From Clostridia bacterium (GTDB lineage: Bacteria; Bacillota; Clostridia; Christensenellales; Aristaeellaceae): a stretch of DNA of 53,390 nucleotides. Below, in pieces: positions 8,609-16,543 of the stretch; positions within the stretch are counted from its first letter, which is position 1, and the number at the start of each line of letters is the position of its first letter. The stretch is taken from contig CAAGFE010000087.1 of the NCBI GenBank assembly GCA_900769075.1, forward strand, positions 1 through 53,390, read 5' to 3'. Below the pieces are notes generated by a model, which was not told the origin of the DNA, did not search any database, and worked only from the letters and a program-made list of their open reading frames with translations. The position numbers were made by a program, and so were the translations under genes.

Positions 8609-8744
8609 TGAGGAGAGAATTTACGATGTAAAGTATTGGAGAACAACTCGTATTTGAGACCTACAAGGGCATGGGGAGTACAGTCAAGATACAATGTTAA
8701 GTCATTAACTGTAAGTATGTCGGAAAAGAAACCAATCGCCTGTT
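8609..8744. other. Gene-free stretch between Hint fragment and its terminator
   Basis: No frame here continues the Hint domain and no ribosome-binding site precedes a start codon. Base composition is more AT-rich than the surroundings. It may be eroded C-terminal coding DNA of the former Hint protein, but nothing recognisable remains. Confidence 0.4.
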
Positions 8745-9053
8745 TTAGAACCGAAAGAGATAAGCCTCACCACCGTCCAGCAGTTTCAGCTTATCACCGA
8801 CTACCAGTTCCTTAGCAGCAACCCAGCCCTTACCCTGTACGAAGAAGGGGTGGCCGACAGTAGTGGTAATGGTTTCACCCTTGGCCTGCAGGTGCACCAG
8901 CTCGCACTTTTCGTTGCGGAAAAGACAAACAACACGCTTCAGGGTACGCTCGCCAGTTTCGGGATCTTCAGCCCATACCAGCTGATCAGGCTTGATTTCT
9001 TCAATCGGAACCAGACCATCTATGGCACAGATAGAAGCTCCTGTCAGCATCAT
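8745..9053 (-). pseudogene. Fragment of a pretoxin-type Hint (hedgehog/intein-like) domain
   Basis: A 102-codon frame resembles the Hint domain of polymorphic toxins: GASICAIDG, VPIEEIKPDQLVWAEDPET, GETITTTVGHPFFVQGKGW, then LVVGDKLKLLDGGEAYL. In intact domains the nucleophilic Cys starts a CFxxGT block; here that position is the first Met of the frame, so the self-cleaving Cys is gone, and the C-terminal catalytic block is missing too. The only ATGs (9053, 9050) lie inside the -10 box of a promoter and have no ribosome-binding site. It is therefore most likely a truncated remnant of an Rhs or other polymorphic toxin gene rather than a working gene. No toxin or immunity gene is adjacent. Confidence 0.65.
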
Positions 9054-9078
9054 ACCATTTTGGCTCTGCTGCTGTCAA
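9049..9078 (-). promoter_or_regulatory. Promoter-like element overlapping the start of the Hint fragment
   Basis: Minus strand TTGACA (9078-9073), 18 bases, TATGAT (9054-9049), again preceded by AATGG. The layout is the same as at 8492-8521. The first two ATG codons of the Hint frame overlap the -10 box. Confidence 0.6.
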
Positions 9079-9150
9079 CCAGGCCAATGCCGTCGCCCGG
9101 GGGGAAGGGCTGCGGTGAGCAGTGCAAAATGAAAAAGCAGAAAAGACCCC

Positions 9151-9179
9151 TTGCAATCCGTGCAAACCCGTTGTATAAT
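9151..9179 (+). promoter_or_regulatory. Promoter of the serS T-box transcript
   Basis: TTGCAA (9151-9156), 17 bases, TATAAT (9174-9179). The expected transcript start is near 9186, giving a leader of about 270 bases. Confidence 0.85.
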
Positions 9180-9185
9180 AGCACT

Positions 9186-9430
9186 TGTCAATAGGCCCGT
9201 TTGACGGAAAACGGCGAGGGCTTCGGCCCGTTTCGATCAGCCTTTCAGAGAGCTGCCGGTTGGTGCAAGGCAGCAGGCGGCGATGCGCTTTCCATTTCCG
9301 GAGGGCGCCGGTGAGGAATCGGCGGTGTGCGCACCTTACAGCGCAATCAAGGTGGTCTGCGGCATTTCGCAGGCAAATAGGGTGGCAACGCGAGCTTCTC
9401 GTCCCTGGTGGGATGGGGGCCTTTTTTGCT
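9186..9430 (+). promoter_or_regulatory. T-box riboswitch (tRNA-Ser sensing) upstream of serS
   Basis: The leader shows the apical stem I block AGAGAG at 9247-9252 followed by GGTTGGTGCAAGG, and the T-box sequence AGGGTGGCAACGCG at 9379-9392, which pairs with the uncharged tRNA acceptor end. A terminator stem (9398-9405 with 9410-9417) and T6 (9422-9427) follow. Uncharged tRNA would stabilise the antiterminator and let serS be transcribed. Serine specificity is inferred from the gene; I could not fix the specifier codon by eye. Confidence 0.93.
9398..9427 (+). terminator. Attenuator terminator of the serS T-box
   Basis: An 8-bp stem with G-U pairs, loop TGGT, then six T's. Its left arm is adjacent to the T-box bases, as expected for mutually exclusive antiterminator and terminator forms. 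Confidence 0.85.
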
Positions 9431-9455
9431 GCATGGAGAAGAAGGAGGAAGAACA

Positions 9456-10754
9456 ATGCTCGACATCAATCTGCTGCGCACCAACCCCGATGTGGTGCGC
9501 GAAAACATCCGTAAGAAGTTCCAGGACGCCAAGCTCCCCATGGTGGACGAAGTCATCGAGATGGACAAGGAATACCGTGCTGCCATCCAGCAGGCGGACG
9601 CGCTGCGCAACCAGATCAAGGTGATCTCCAAGGAGATCGGCGGTCTGATGGGCAAGGCCAAGAAGGGCGATGCGGAAGCCGCCGCGGCAGCCGAGGCCGC
9701 AAAGGACAAGGTCGCGGCCTGCAAGGCGGAGCTGGAAGGCCTCGCCGCCAAGGAGGACGAGCTGCAGACGGAAATCCGCAAGCGCATGCTGGTCATCCCC
9801 AATATCATCGACCCCTCCGTCCCGATTGGCAAGGACGACAGCGAGAACGTTGAGGTGCAGCGCTACGGCGAGCCCGTCGTGCCGGACTTTGAGGTGCCCT
9901 ACCATGTGGACATCATGGAGCGCCTGAGCGGCATCGACCTGGATTCCGCCCGCAAGACTTCCGGCAACGGCTTCTATTACCTCATGGGCGATATTGCCCG
10001 CCTGCACAGCGCCATCCTGTCCTACGGCCGGGATTTCATGATCGACCGCGGCTTCACCTACTGCATCCCGCCCTACATGATCCACGGCGATGTGGTGACC
10101 GGCGTGATGTCCTTCGCCGAGATGGAAAACATGATGTACAAGATCGAGGGTGAGGATCTGTACCTGATCGGTACCTCCGAGCATTCCATGATCGGCAAAT
10201 TCATTGACACCATCCTGGACGAGAGCCAGCTGCCCCAGACCCTGACCTCCTACAGCCCCTGCTTCCGCAAGGAAGTGGGCGCCCACGGCATCGAGGAGCG
10301 CGGCGTGTACCGCATCCACCAGTTCGAGAAGCAGGAGATGATCGTGGTCTGCAAGCCGGAGGACAGCCCCATGTGGTTCGATCGCCTCTGGCAGAACACG
10401 GTGGACTTCTTCCGCAGTATGGACATCCCGGTGCGCACGCTGGAGTGCTGCTCCGGCGACCTGGCGGACTTGAAGGTCAAGTCCGTTGACGTGGAAGCCT
10501 GGTCGCCTCGTCAGCAGAAGTACTTCGAGGTCGGCTCCTGTTCCAACCTGGGCGACGCCCAGGCCCGCCGCTTGCAGATTCGCGTCAAGGGTGACGACGG
10601 CAAGAAGTACTTTGCCCATACCCTCAACAACACCTGCGTGGCTCCGCCCCGCATGCTGATCGCCTTCCTGGAGAACAACCTCCAGGCCGACGGCCGCGTG
10701 CGCATCCCCGAGGCGCTGCGCATGTACATGGGCGGCAAGGAGTACATCGGCTAA
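9456..10754 (+). CDS. serS: Serine--tRNA ligase
   Basis: Charges tRNA-Ser in the cytoplasm, 432 residues. Residues 1-~110 form the long antiparallel coiled-coil arm (MLDINLLRTNPDVVRENI, then Ala/Lys/Glu-rich helices). The class II core has LIGTSEHSMIG, motif 2 as YSPCFRKEVGAHG with RIHQFEKQEM, SCSNLGDAQARR and a motif 3 region. Motif 3 reads HTLNNTCVAPPRMLIAFLE, whereas common bacterial enzymes have HTLNGSGLAVGRTLVA; this one belongs to a less common SerRS subgroup. The start is the ATG at 9456, with AAGGAGG seven bases upstream, after the T-box terminator. It is a single-gene transcript ending in a strong terminator. Confidence 0.96.
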   Translation: MLDINLLRTNPDVVRENIRKKFQDAKLPMVDEVIEMDKEYRAAIQQADALRNQIKVISKEIGGLMGKAKKGDAEAAAAAEAAKDKVAACKAELEGLAAKEDELQTEIRKRMLVIPNIIDPSVPIGKDDSENVEVQRYGEPVVPDFEVPYHVDIMERLSGIDLDSARKTSGNGFYYLMGDIARLHSAILSYGRDFMIDRGFTYCIPPYMIHGDVVTGVMSFAEMENMMYKIEGEDLYLIGTSEHSMIGKFIDTILDESQLPQTLTSYSPCFRKEVGAHGIEERGVYRIHQFEKQEMIVVCKPEDSPMWFDRLWQNTVDFFRSMDIPVRTLECCSGDLADLKVKSVDVEAWSPRQQKYFEVGSCSNLGDAQARRLQIRVKGDDGKKYFAHTLNNTCVAPPRMLIAFLENNLQADGRVRIPEALRMYMGGKEYIG

Positions 10755-10770
10755 GCCTGAAACCATGCCC

Positions 10771-10816
10771 GGACGGTATGCTTTTCCCTGCGGGGAAGGG
10801 CATGCCGTCCTTTTTT
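10771..10816 (+). terminator. Terminator of serS
   Basis: An 18-bp stem with three G-U pairs (10771-10788 with 10793-10810) and a 4-base loop is followed by TTTTTT. Confidence 0.93.
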
Positions 10817-10823
10817 GTGCAGC

Positions 10824-10856
10824 AAAAAGCCTCCGCAGGCTTTCATCTGCGGAGGC
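10824..10856 (-). terminator. Terminator of the 5'-nucleotidase gene
   Basis: A 10-bp perfect stem (10829-10838 with 10847-10856) is followed on the minus strand by TTTTTG. It sits 20 bases past the stop codon, back to back with the serS terminator. Confidence 0.9.
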
Positions 10857-10875
10857 CGGGAAACCAGGTTGACCC

Positions 10876-12528
10876 TTAGTTGGCAGGCGCTTCGGGCACA
10901 GCCACGATGCGGCCCTGTCCGTAGGGATTGGCGTAGTCCTCGCCAACCACGCCGCCCAGGGTGGTGGTGATGTAGTTGATCAGCACCTGGTTGTCCAGCA
11001 TGGCTTCGTCGATCAGCACCTTGCACTCGGTGAACATGCAGGTACCATCGCCGCCGGACTTGAGCATGTAGTTGTGGGAAGCCAGGGTGTAGGTCTTTTC
11101 CAGATCCAGGGGTTCACCGCCGACCATGACGTTCTTCACGCGGTATTCGCCGGACACGCCGGTGAAGGCGCCCTTGTCGTCCATGGTGACGGAGGTGGGG
11201 ATGTAGGTGTGGATTTCATAGGTCAGGCCGGAAACCTGCAGGAAGCCGCCGTTCTCGCCGGGCACGTTGCGGGCGGTCCACTCCAGCGCGTCCAGAATCT
11301 GCTGGCCGGAGCATTCCACCATGCACATCGCGTTGCCGAAGGGATGCACCTTCAGGATGTCGTTGAGGGTGATGTCGCCCGCGGCGATGTTGGTACGGAT
11401 GCCGCCGCCGTTGACGAAGGCCACATCAGCGCCGGACATGGCACGGTAAGCGTCCGCGCACAGGTCGCCCAGGTTGGTTTCGGCGTTGCGGATGATGCGG
11501 ACGCCGGTTTCGGGATCCTTGATGACCAGCTCCACCTGGGACTTGGCGACCACTTCGCTCAGCTTGGCGTTCAGTGCATCGGTGGCAGCGGCAACCGCCT
11601 GGGCCACCTCGGTGTCGCCCATCAGGGCCGGGAAGGACACGTCATACTTCCAGGTGTACAGACCGGTGGACAGCTTGCCGTCCTTGGTGATCTTCAGGTA
11701 GCCGATGTTGGCCAGCTTGGTGCCGCAGGCGGCCAGCAGCACATCGTCGCCGTTGGCGTTCTTGACCTTCTCCTGGGTCAGCTCGCTGTGGGAGTGACCG
11801 TCCAGCAGGGCGTCGATGCCGGTGGTGTGGGCGATCACATCGCTGGACATCCAGGGGGCGCACTCGGCCTCAATACCCAGGTGGGCCTGGAGGATGACGT
11901 ACTGGGCGCCTTCCGCGCGGGCGTCATCCACCGCCTTCTGCACAGCAGCGTACAGGTCGGCGCCGTCGTTGCCCTCGCAGAAGCCGTAGACGTAGTTGCC
12001 TTCTTCATCCTGGAAATAGGTGGGAGTGGAGGAGGTGAAGGTCTTGGGGGTGGTGACGCCCACGAAGGCGATCTTCACGCCGTCAAATTCCTTGATGACG
12101 TAGGGGTTGAACATCGGTTCCCCCTTGTAGGTGAAGTTGCAGCTCACATAGGGGGCTTCGGACAGCTTTGCCAGCTCCAGGAAGCGCTCCATGCCGTAGT
12201 CGAACTCGTGGTTGCCCATGGTCAGCACGTCGTAGCCCACAGCGTTCATCAGCTTCACCAGCGCTTCGCCGGTGGTCATGGTGCCGACGGGTTCGCCCTG
12301 AATGGCGTCGCCGTTATCCACCAGGACAACGTGATTCTTCTTTGCCAGCTGGTCACGGATGGCCGCCAGGCCAGCGTAGCCAAAGCCCTGGTCGATGCCG
12401 CAGTGCACGTCAGAGGTGAACAGCACCACCACGTCCTTGGTCAGGGCGGGCGCGGCTTCCTCGGCGAAGGCTGCGCAGCAGGTCAGCAGCATCGCAAGGG
12501 CCAGGAACAGTCCGAGCAGTTTCTTCAT
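10876..12528 (-). CDS. Exported bifunctional 5'-nucleotidase/2',3'-cyclic phosphodiesterase (UshA/YfkN-like)
   Basis: Metallophosphoesterase of 550 residues that removes phosphate from nucleotides outside the cell. The signal peptide runs MKKLLGLFLALAMLL, TCCAAFA, then EEAAP; signal peptidase I cleavage after AFA is likely, as the two cysteines do not form a good lipobox. Metal ligands are visible in TSDVHCG, DNGDAIQG, GNHEFDYG, AHLGIEAE and DGHSHSE. The C-terminal 5'-nucleotidase domain has NLGDLCADAYR, FVNGGGIRTNI and the substrate-binding HPFGN region. AAGGAGG lies nine bases before the ATG at 12528; the upstream ATG of the open frame contains this ribosome-binding site. It is monocistronic with its own promoter, and probably scavenges phosphate and nucleosides. 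Confidence 0.93.
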   Translation of the reverse strand: MKKLLGLFLALAMLLTCCAAFAEEAAPALTKDVVVLFTSDVHCGIDQGFGYAGLAAIRDQLAKKNHVVLVDNGDAIQGEPVGTMTTGEALVKLMNAVGYDVLTMGNHEFDYGMERFLELAKLSEAPYVSCNFTYKGEPMFNPYVIKEFDGVKIAFVGVTTPKTFTSSTPTYFQDEEGNYVYGFCEGNDGADLYAAVQKAVDDARAEGAQYVILQAHLGIEAECAPWMSSDVIAHTTGIDALLDGHSHSELTQEKVKNANGDDVLLAACGTKLANIGYLKITKDGKLSTGLYTWKYDVSFPALMGDTEVAQAVAAATDALNAKLSEVVAKSQVELVIKDPETGVRIIRNAETNLGDLCADAYRAMSGADVAFVNGGGIRTNIAAGDITLNDILKVHPFGNAMCMVECSGQQILDALEWTARNVPGENGGFLQVSGLTYEIHTYIPTSVTMDDKGAFTGVSGEYRVKNVMVGGEPLDLEKTYTLASHNYMLKSGGDGTCMFTECKVLIDEAMLDNQVLINYITTTLGGVVGEDYANPYGQGRIVAVPEAPAN

Positions 12529-12593
12529 TCTTGATATCCTCCTTTTCATGTAGACCGTCAGGAACCCCTGACAAGAGTTGGAACTCTGCTTTG

Positions 12594-12621
12594 ATTATAC
12601 CATACTGACACCCAAATTCAA
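12594..12621 (-). promoter_or_regulatory. Promoter of the 5'-nucleotidase gene
   Basis: Minus strand TTGAAT (12621-12616), 16 bases, TATAAT (12599-12594) with an ATGG extended -10. No Pho box was recognised. Confidence 0.75.
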
Positions 12622-12723
12622 GGGATTTGCATAAGATTCACGTACATTTTATCCAGCTGTGCATATCTGTGCGCCGGCTGAGAAAAAACTGAGAAAAAAT
12701 CATCCGGGAAACAGGCTTTCCCC

Positions 12724-12752
12724 TTGCCCAAACGCGGGGAAACCAGTATAAT
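12724..12752 (+). promoter_or_regulatory. Promoter of the priA-to-rpe operon
   Basis: TTGCCC (12724-12729), 17 bases, TATAAT (12747-12752). The TTG at 12724 that opens the long frame is thus the -35 box, not a start codon. Confidence 0.8.
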
Positions 12753-12816
12753 AGAACATGGGGGGTCTTGGACCCTTTGTTCGCATTGCAACGAAACGCA
12801 GGAAAGGGGAGAAGCC

Positions 12817-15051
12817 ATGTACGCACAGGTCATTGTGGATATCGTGCATGAGAATGTGGCACACACCTTCTCCTACCGGATTCCGGCGGGCATGCAGCTT
12901 TCCGTGGGCCAGCGGGTGGAGGTTCCCTTCGCACGGATGGTGAAGGAGGGCGTGATCGTCGGCTTCTGCGATACCTGCGATGTGGCGCCGGAGAAGCTGC
13001 GGGACATCCGCGGGCCCCTGGAGGATTATCCCGCCGTGCTGCCCCAGCTGCTGAAGCTGGCCCAGCGCATGGCGGTGGAAGCCCACTGCCCCCTGGCGGA
13101 AACCCTGCGGCTGATGCTCCCTGCGGAAATGCGCGGCGGGCGCGTGAACGTGAAAACCCAGCCCGCTGCCCAGCTGGCGATCCCGGCGGACGAGGTGGAA
13201 GCCGCGATGAAAAGCCAGGGCCGCTCCCAGAAGCGGCGGATGCTGCTCAACCTCCTGCGGGACGGGGAAATCCATCCGGTGGAGGAGCTGCGCATGCTGG
13301 TGCGCGACCCGATGGAGGCGCTGAACACCCTGGAGGAGCTGGGCCTTGTGCGCCTGAGCCGCCAGGAGATATTGCGCCGGCCCGCAGGGGATGACGGTGA
13401 CAAGGTGATTGACCCGCCGCTGACCGACCACCAGCAGGAAGTGCTGGATGTGGTGCTGCCGGAGCTCCGGGCCGGGCGGGGGAAATACCTGCTCCACGGT
13501 GTCACCGGCTCGGGCAAAACCGAGGTGTTCATCCGCCTGGTGCGCCATGTGCTGGCGATGGGCAAATCTGCGATCATCCTCGTGCCGGAAATCGCGCTGA
13601 CCCCGCAGATGGTCAGCTGGTTCCGGGGGAGGTTCGGGGATACGGCGGCGGTGCTGCACTCCAGACTGTCCGCCGGGGAACGCTTCGATGAGTGGCGGCG
13701 CATCCGTCAGGGTCGGGCCAGGGTGGTCATCGGCGCCCGCAGCGCGGTGTTCGCCCCCTGTGAGAACCTCGGCGTCATTGTGGTGGACGAGGAGCACGAA
13801 GCCACCTACCTCAGCGACCGCCACCCCCGCTACGATGCCCGGGAGGTGGCCGCCTGGCGCGCAGAAAACGAGGGCGCGACGCTTCTGCTGGCCTCCGCTA
13901 CGCCGAGCATTCTGTCCTTCGCCAAGGCCCGGCGCGGGGATTATACCCTGCTGGAAATGCCCTGCCGGGTGAATCACCGGCCCATGCCCCAGGTGACCGT
14001 GGTGGACATGCGCCGGGAGATCGAAAACGGCAACCGCAGCGTGTTCTCAGGCACGATGATGCAGAAGCTCAAGGACTGCATGGCCCGCGGCGAACAGGCG
14101 ATGCTGCTCATGAACCGCCGGGGCTACAATTCCTTTGTCAGCTGCCGCAGCTGCGGCCTGACCATGAAGTGTCCCAACTGCGACGTGGCGCTGACCTATC
14201 ACCTGACCGGCGGCGACGGCAGGCTCCACTGCCATTACTGCGGCTATATCACCGACACGCCGGCCACCTGCCCCGAATGCGCCAGCAAGTACATTCGCTT
14301 CTTCGGCGCGGGCACCCAGAAGGTGGAGGACGAGCTGAAAAAGCTGCTGCCCGGCATTCCCGTGGCCCGCATGGATGTGGACACCACCTCCGGCAAGGAG
14401 GGCCACGCGAAAATCCTGGATGAATTCCGCTCCGGGAGGGCGCGGATTCTGGTCGGGACGCAGATGATCGCCAAGGGCCTTGATTTCCCGAAGGTGACGC
14501 TGGTGGGCGTGGTCGCTGCGGACATGACGCTGAACCTGCCCGATTACCGCAGCCGGGAGCGAACCTTCCAGCTGCTGACCCAGGTGGCGGGCCGCGCCGG
14601 ACGGGGCAGCATCCCCGGCGAGGTCGTCATCCAGACCTACAAGCCGGAGGATGAAATCATCCAGGCCGCCGCCAGCCAGGACTACCGCGCTTTTTTTGAG
14701 CTGGAGTTTTCCCGCCGGCGGACGGGGCTGTATCCGCCCTTTACGATTCTGGCGCGCCTGCTGGTGGAAAGCGCGAGTGAGCTGAATGCCAGAAAGGCGG
14801 CGGAAGCGCTCCATGCCCGGTGCCAGACCCTGCTGGAAGGGCATCCCGCGTGGAAAAAACGGGTGCTGATGATGCTGCTGGATCAGCCCGGCGTGAAGGT
14901 GCTGCGGGGGAAAAGCCGCTGGCATGTGATGTTCAAGCTGCTGGTCAATCCGGCGACGGAGGAATTTGTCGCCGCGCTGACAGAACTGGCCCGGGAGCCT
15001 GTCCCGGGGGCGGAGGTGTACTTCGAGTACAATCCGACCACCATGATGTAA
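12817..15051 (+). CDS. priA: Primosomal protein N' (replication restart helicase PriA)
   Basis: 3'-5' DNA helicase that reloads the replisome on stalled forks, 744 residues. The N-terminal ~200 residues form the 3'-DNA-binding region. The helicase core follows with Walker A GVTGSGKTEVF, VIVVDEEHEATY as the DEAH-type box and LLASATPS as motif III. The zinc-binding insert has eight cysteines in four pairs (CRSCG, CPNC, CHYCG, CPEC) between roughly residues 445 and 490. Motifs V and VI are VGTQMIAKGLDFP and QVAGRAGRG. The ATG at 12817 follows AAAGGGGAG; the length matches the family. It is first gene of the long operon, as in Bacillus. Confidence 0.96.
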   Translation: MYAQVIVDIVHENVAHTFSYRIPAGMQLSVGQRVEVPFARMVKEGVIVGFCDTCDVAPEKLRDIRGPLEDYPAVLPQLLKLAQRMAVEAHCPLAETLRLMLPAEMRGGRVNVKTQPAAQLAIPADEVEAAMKSQGRSQKRRMLLNLLRDGEIHPVEELRMLVRDPMEALNTLEELGLVRLSRQEILRRPAGDDGDKVIDPPLTDHQQEVLDVVLPELRAGRGKYLLHGVTGSGKTEVFIRLVRHVLAMGKSAIILVPEIALTPQMVSWFRGRFGDTAAVLHSRLSAGERFDEWRRIRQGRARVVIGARSAVFAPCENLGVIVVDEEHEATYLSDRHPRYDAREVAAWRAENEGATLLLASATPSILSFAKARRGDYTLLEMPCRVNHRPMPQVTVVDMRREIENGNRSVFSGTMMQKLKDCMARGEQAMLLMNRRGYNSFVSCRSCGLTMKCPNCDVALTYHLTGGDGRLHCHYCGYITDTPATCPECASKYIRFFGAGTQKVEDELKKLLPGIPVARMDVDTTSGKEGHAKILDEFRSGRARILVGTQMIAKGLDFPKVTLVGVVAADMTLNLPDYRSRERTFQLLTQVAGRAGRGSIPGEVVIQTYKPEDEIIQAAASQDYRAFFELEFSRRRTGLYPPFTILARLLVESASELNARKAAEALHARCQTLLEGHPAWKKRVLMMLLDQPGVKVLRGKSRWHVMFKLLVNPATEEFVAALTELAREPVPGAEVYFEYNPTTMM

Positions 15052-15113
15052 TCCGTCCCGTGAAGGGGCGGCGTCAACCAAGTATAGATGAAAGAACAGG
15101 AGCAATCAATCGT

Positions 15114-15605
15114 ATGGCTATTCGTAAGATTCTTACCCTGGGGGATGAAACCCTGCGCAAAGAGTGCCGCAAGCAGGACAAGTTTGACCTGCGCCTGGCT
15201 ATCCTCCTCAAGGATATGGCTGATACCATGTACCGTGCCGAAGGCGTCGGCCTGGCGGCGCCCCAGGTGGGCGTGCTGCGCCGGGTGTGCGTAATCGATG
15301 TGGGCGAGGGGCTGGTGGAAATGGTCAACCCCGTGATCACCAAGCGCGAGGGCGAGCAGACGGGCCGCGAGGGCTGCCTGTCCCTGCCGGGGCGCCAGGG
15401 CGTGGTCACCCGCCCGATGAAGGTGACGGTGAACTACCAGGATCGCCGCGGCGCCTTCCAGCAGCTGACGGCGGAGGGCTTCTTTGCCCGTGCCTGCTGC
15501 CACGAGATCGACCATCTGGACGGCCGCGTGTACATCGACGTGATGGAGCGCGAGCTGACCCCGGAGGAAATCGAGGGACATATCCCGGAGGATGATGCTG
15601 AGTGA
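15114..15605 (+). CDS. def: Peptide deformylase
   Basis: Removes the formyl group from the N-terminal Met of new proteins using a metal ion, 163 residues. All three family motifs are present: GVGLAAPQVG (motif 1), REGCLSLPG (motif 2, metal-ligand Cys) and CCHEIDHLDG (motif 3, HExxH-type ligands with catalytic Glu). Length and motif 2 sequence fit a short type-1 enzyme. The ATG at 15114 is preceded by AGGAG about ten bases upstream; the much longer upstream frame overlaps priA and is not coding. The stop overlaps the GTG start of fmt by four bases, so the enzyme removing formyl groups and the enzyme adding them to the initiator tRNA are translationally coupled. Confidence 0.96.
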   Translation: MAIRKILTLGDETLRKECRKQDKFDLRLAILLKDMADTMYRAEGVGLAAPQVGVLRRVCVIDVGEGLVEMVNPVITKREGEQTGREGCLSLPGRQGVVTRPMKVTVNYQDRRGAFQQLTAEGFFARACCHEIDHLDGRVYIDVMERELTPEEIEGHIPEDDAE

Positions 15606-16543
15606 GAATTGTATTCATGGGTACGCCGGAATTCGCCGTGCCGTCCCTGAAGGCGCTGTGCCTGAGCGGATATGAGGTCGTGGGGGTGTTCACCCAGCCT
15701 GACCGCCCCAAGGGACGGGGGAATAAGGTGGTTGCATCGCCGGTCAAGCAGGTCGCGGTGGAGATGGGCATCCCTGTGTTTCAGCCCCAGCGCATCCGCA
15801 AGGACGGCGTGGAAGATTTGAAGGCGCTTGCGCCCGATCTGTGCGTGACCGCCGCCTTCGGCCAGATTCTCAGCCAGGAGATCCTCGATATCCCCCGCAT
15901 CGGCACGGTGAATGTCCATGCGTCCCTGCTGCCCCGGCACCGGGGCTCCGCGCCCATCAACTGGGCGATTCTCCAGGGCGATCAGACCGTCGGGGTGACC
16001 ACCATGATGACCGACAAGGGCATCGACACCGGCGATATGCTGCTCAAGGCGGAAACATCCTATATTCCGGGCGAAACGGCGGGCGAACTGACCCTGCGCC
16101 TGGCGGAATTGGGCGCGAAGCTGCTCATCGACACGCTGAAGCAGCTCGACGCCGGTACCCTGGTGCGCATCCCCCAGGATCACGCCCGCATGACCTACGA
16201 CCCCATGCTGACCAAGGAGATGGGCGTCATCGACTGGACGGCCAGGGCGGCGGACATCGTGAACCGCATTCATGGCCTGAATCCCTGGCCGGGCTGTTCC
16301 ACCGCCATCGAGGGCGGACGGCTGAAGCTCCTGCGGGCGGAAGCTGCGCAGGGCGCGGGGCTGCCCGGTGAAGTCGTGGCCGCTGACCCGAAGCAGGGCC
16401 TGATCATTGCGGCCGGCGAGGGCGCAGTGTCCGTCACCCAGCTTCAGGCGCCCGGCGGCAAGCCCATGAGCAGCAAGGATTATCTGCGAGGACATCCAAT
16501 GGCGGTTGGTACGGTGCTGAAGGAGGAAATCGTCCATGAGTGA
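15602..16543 (+). CDS. fmt: Methionyl-tRNA formyltransferase
   Basis: Transfers a formyl group from 10-formyl-tetrahydrofolate to Met-tRNA for translation initiation, 313 residues. The N-terminal Rossmann-like domain starts MRIVFMGTPEFAVPSL and contains the folate-binding and catalytic SLLPRHRGSAPINWAI (Asn-His-Asp type site) followed by MMTDKGIDTGDMLL. The C-terminal OB-like domain starts near residue 205 and binds tRNA. It starts with GTG, has GGAGG at 15587-15591, and overlaps both neighbours: def by four bases upstream and rsmB by eight bases downstream, which points to tight co-translation. Confidence 0.95.
   Translation: MRIVFMGTPEFAVPSLKALCLSGYEVVGVFTQPDRPKGRGNKVVASPVKQVAVEMGIPVFQPQRIRKDGVEDLKALAPDLCVTAAFGQILSQEILDIPRIGTVNVHASLLPRHRGSAPINWAILQGDQTVGVTTMMTDKGIDTGDMLLKAETSYIPGETAGELTLRLAELGAKLLIDTLKQLDAGTLVRIPQDHARMTYDPMLTKEMGVIDWTARAADIVNRIHGLNPWPGCSTAIEGGRLKLLRAEAAQGAGLPGEVVAADPKQGLIIAAGEGAVSVTQLQAPGGKPMSSKDYLRGHPMAVGTVLKEEIVHE

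Noticed and set aside
8374..8631. Short plus-strand frames between the glycosyltransferase and the Hint fragment
   Set aside because: They run over the minus-strand promoter and terminator, have no ribosome-binding site, and encode nothing recognisable.
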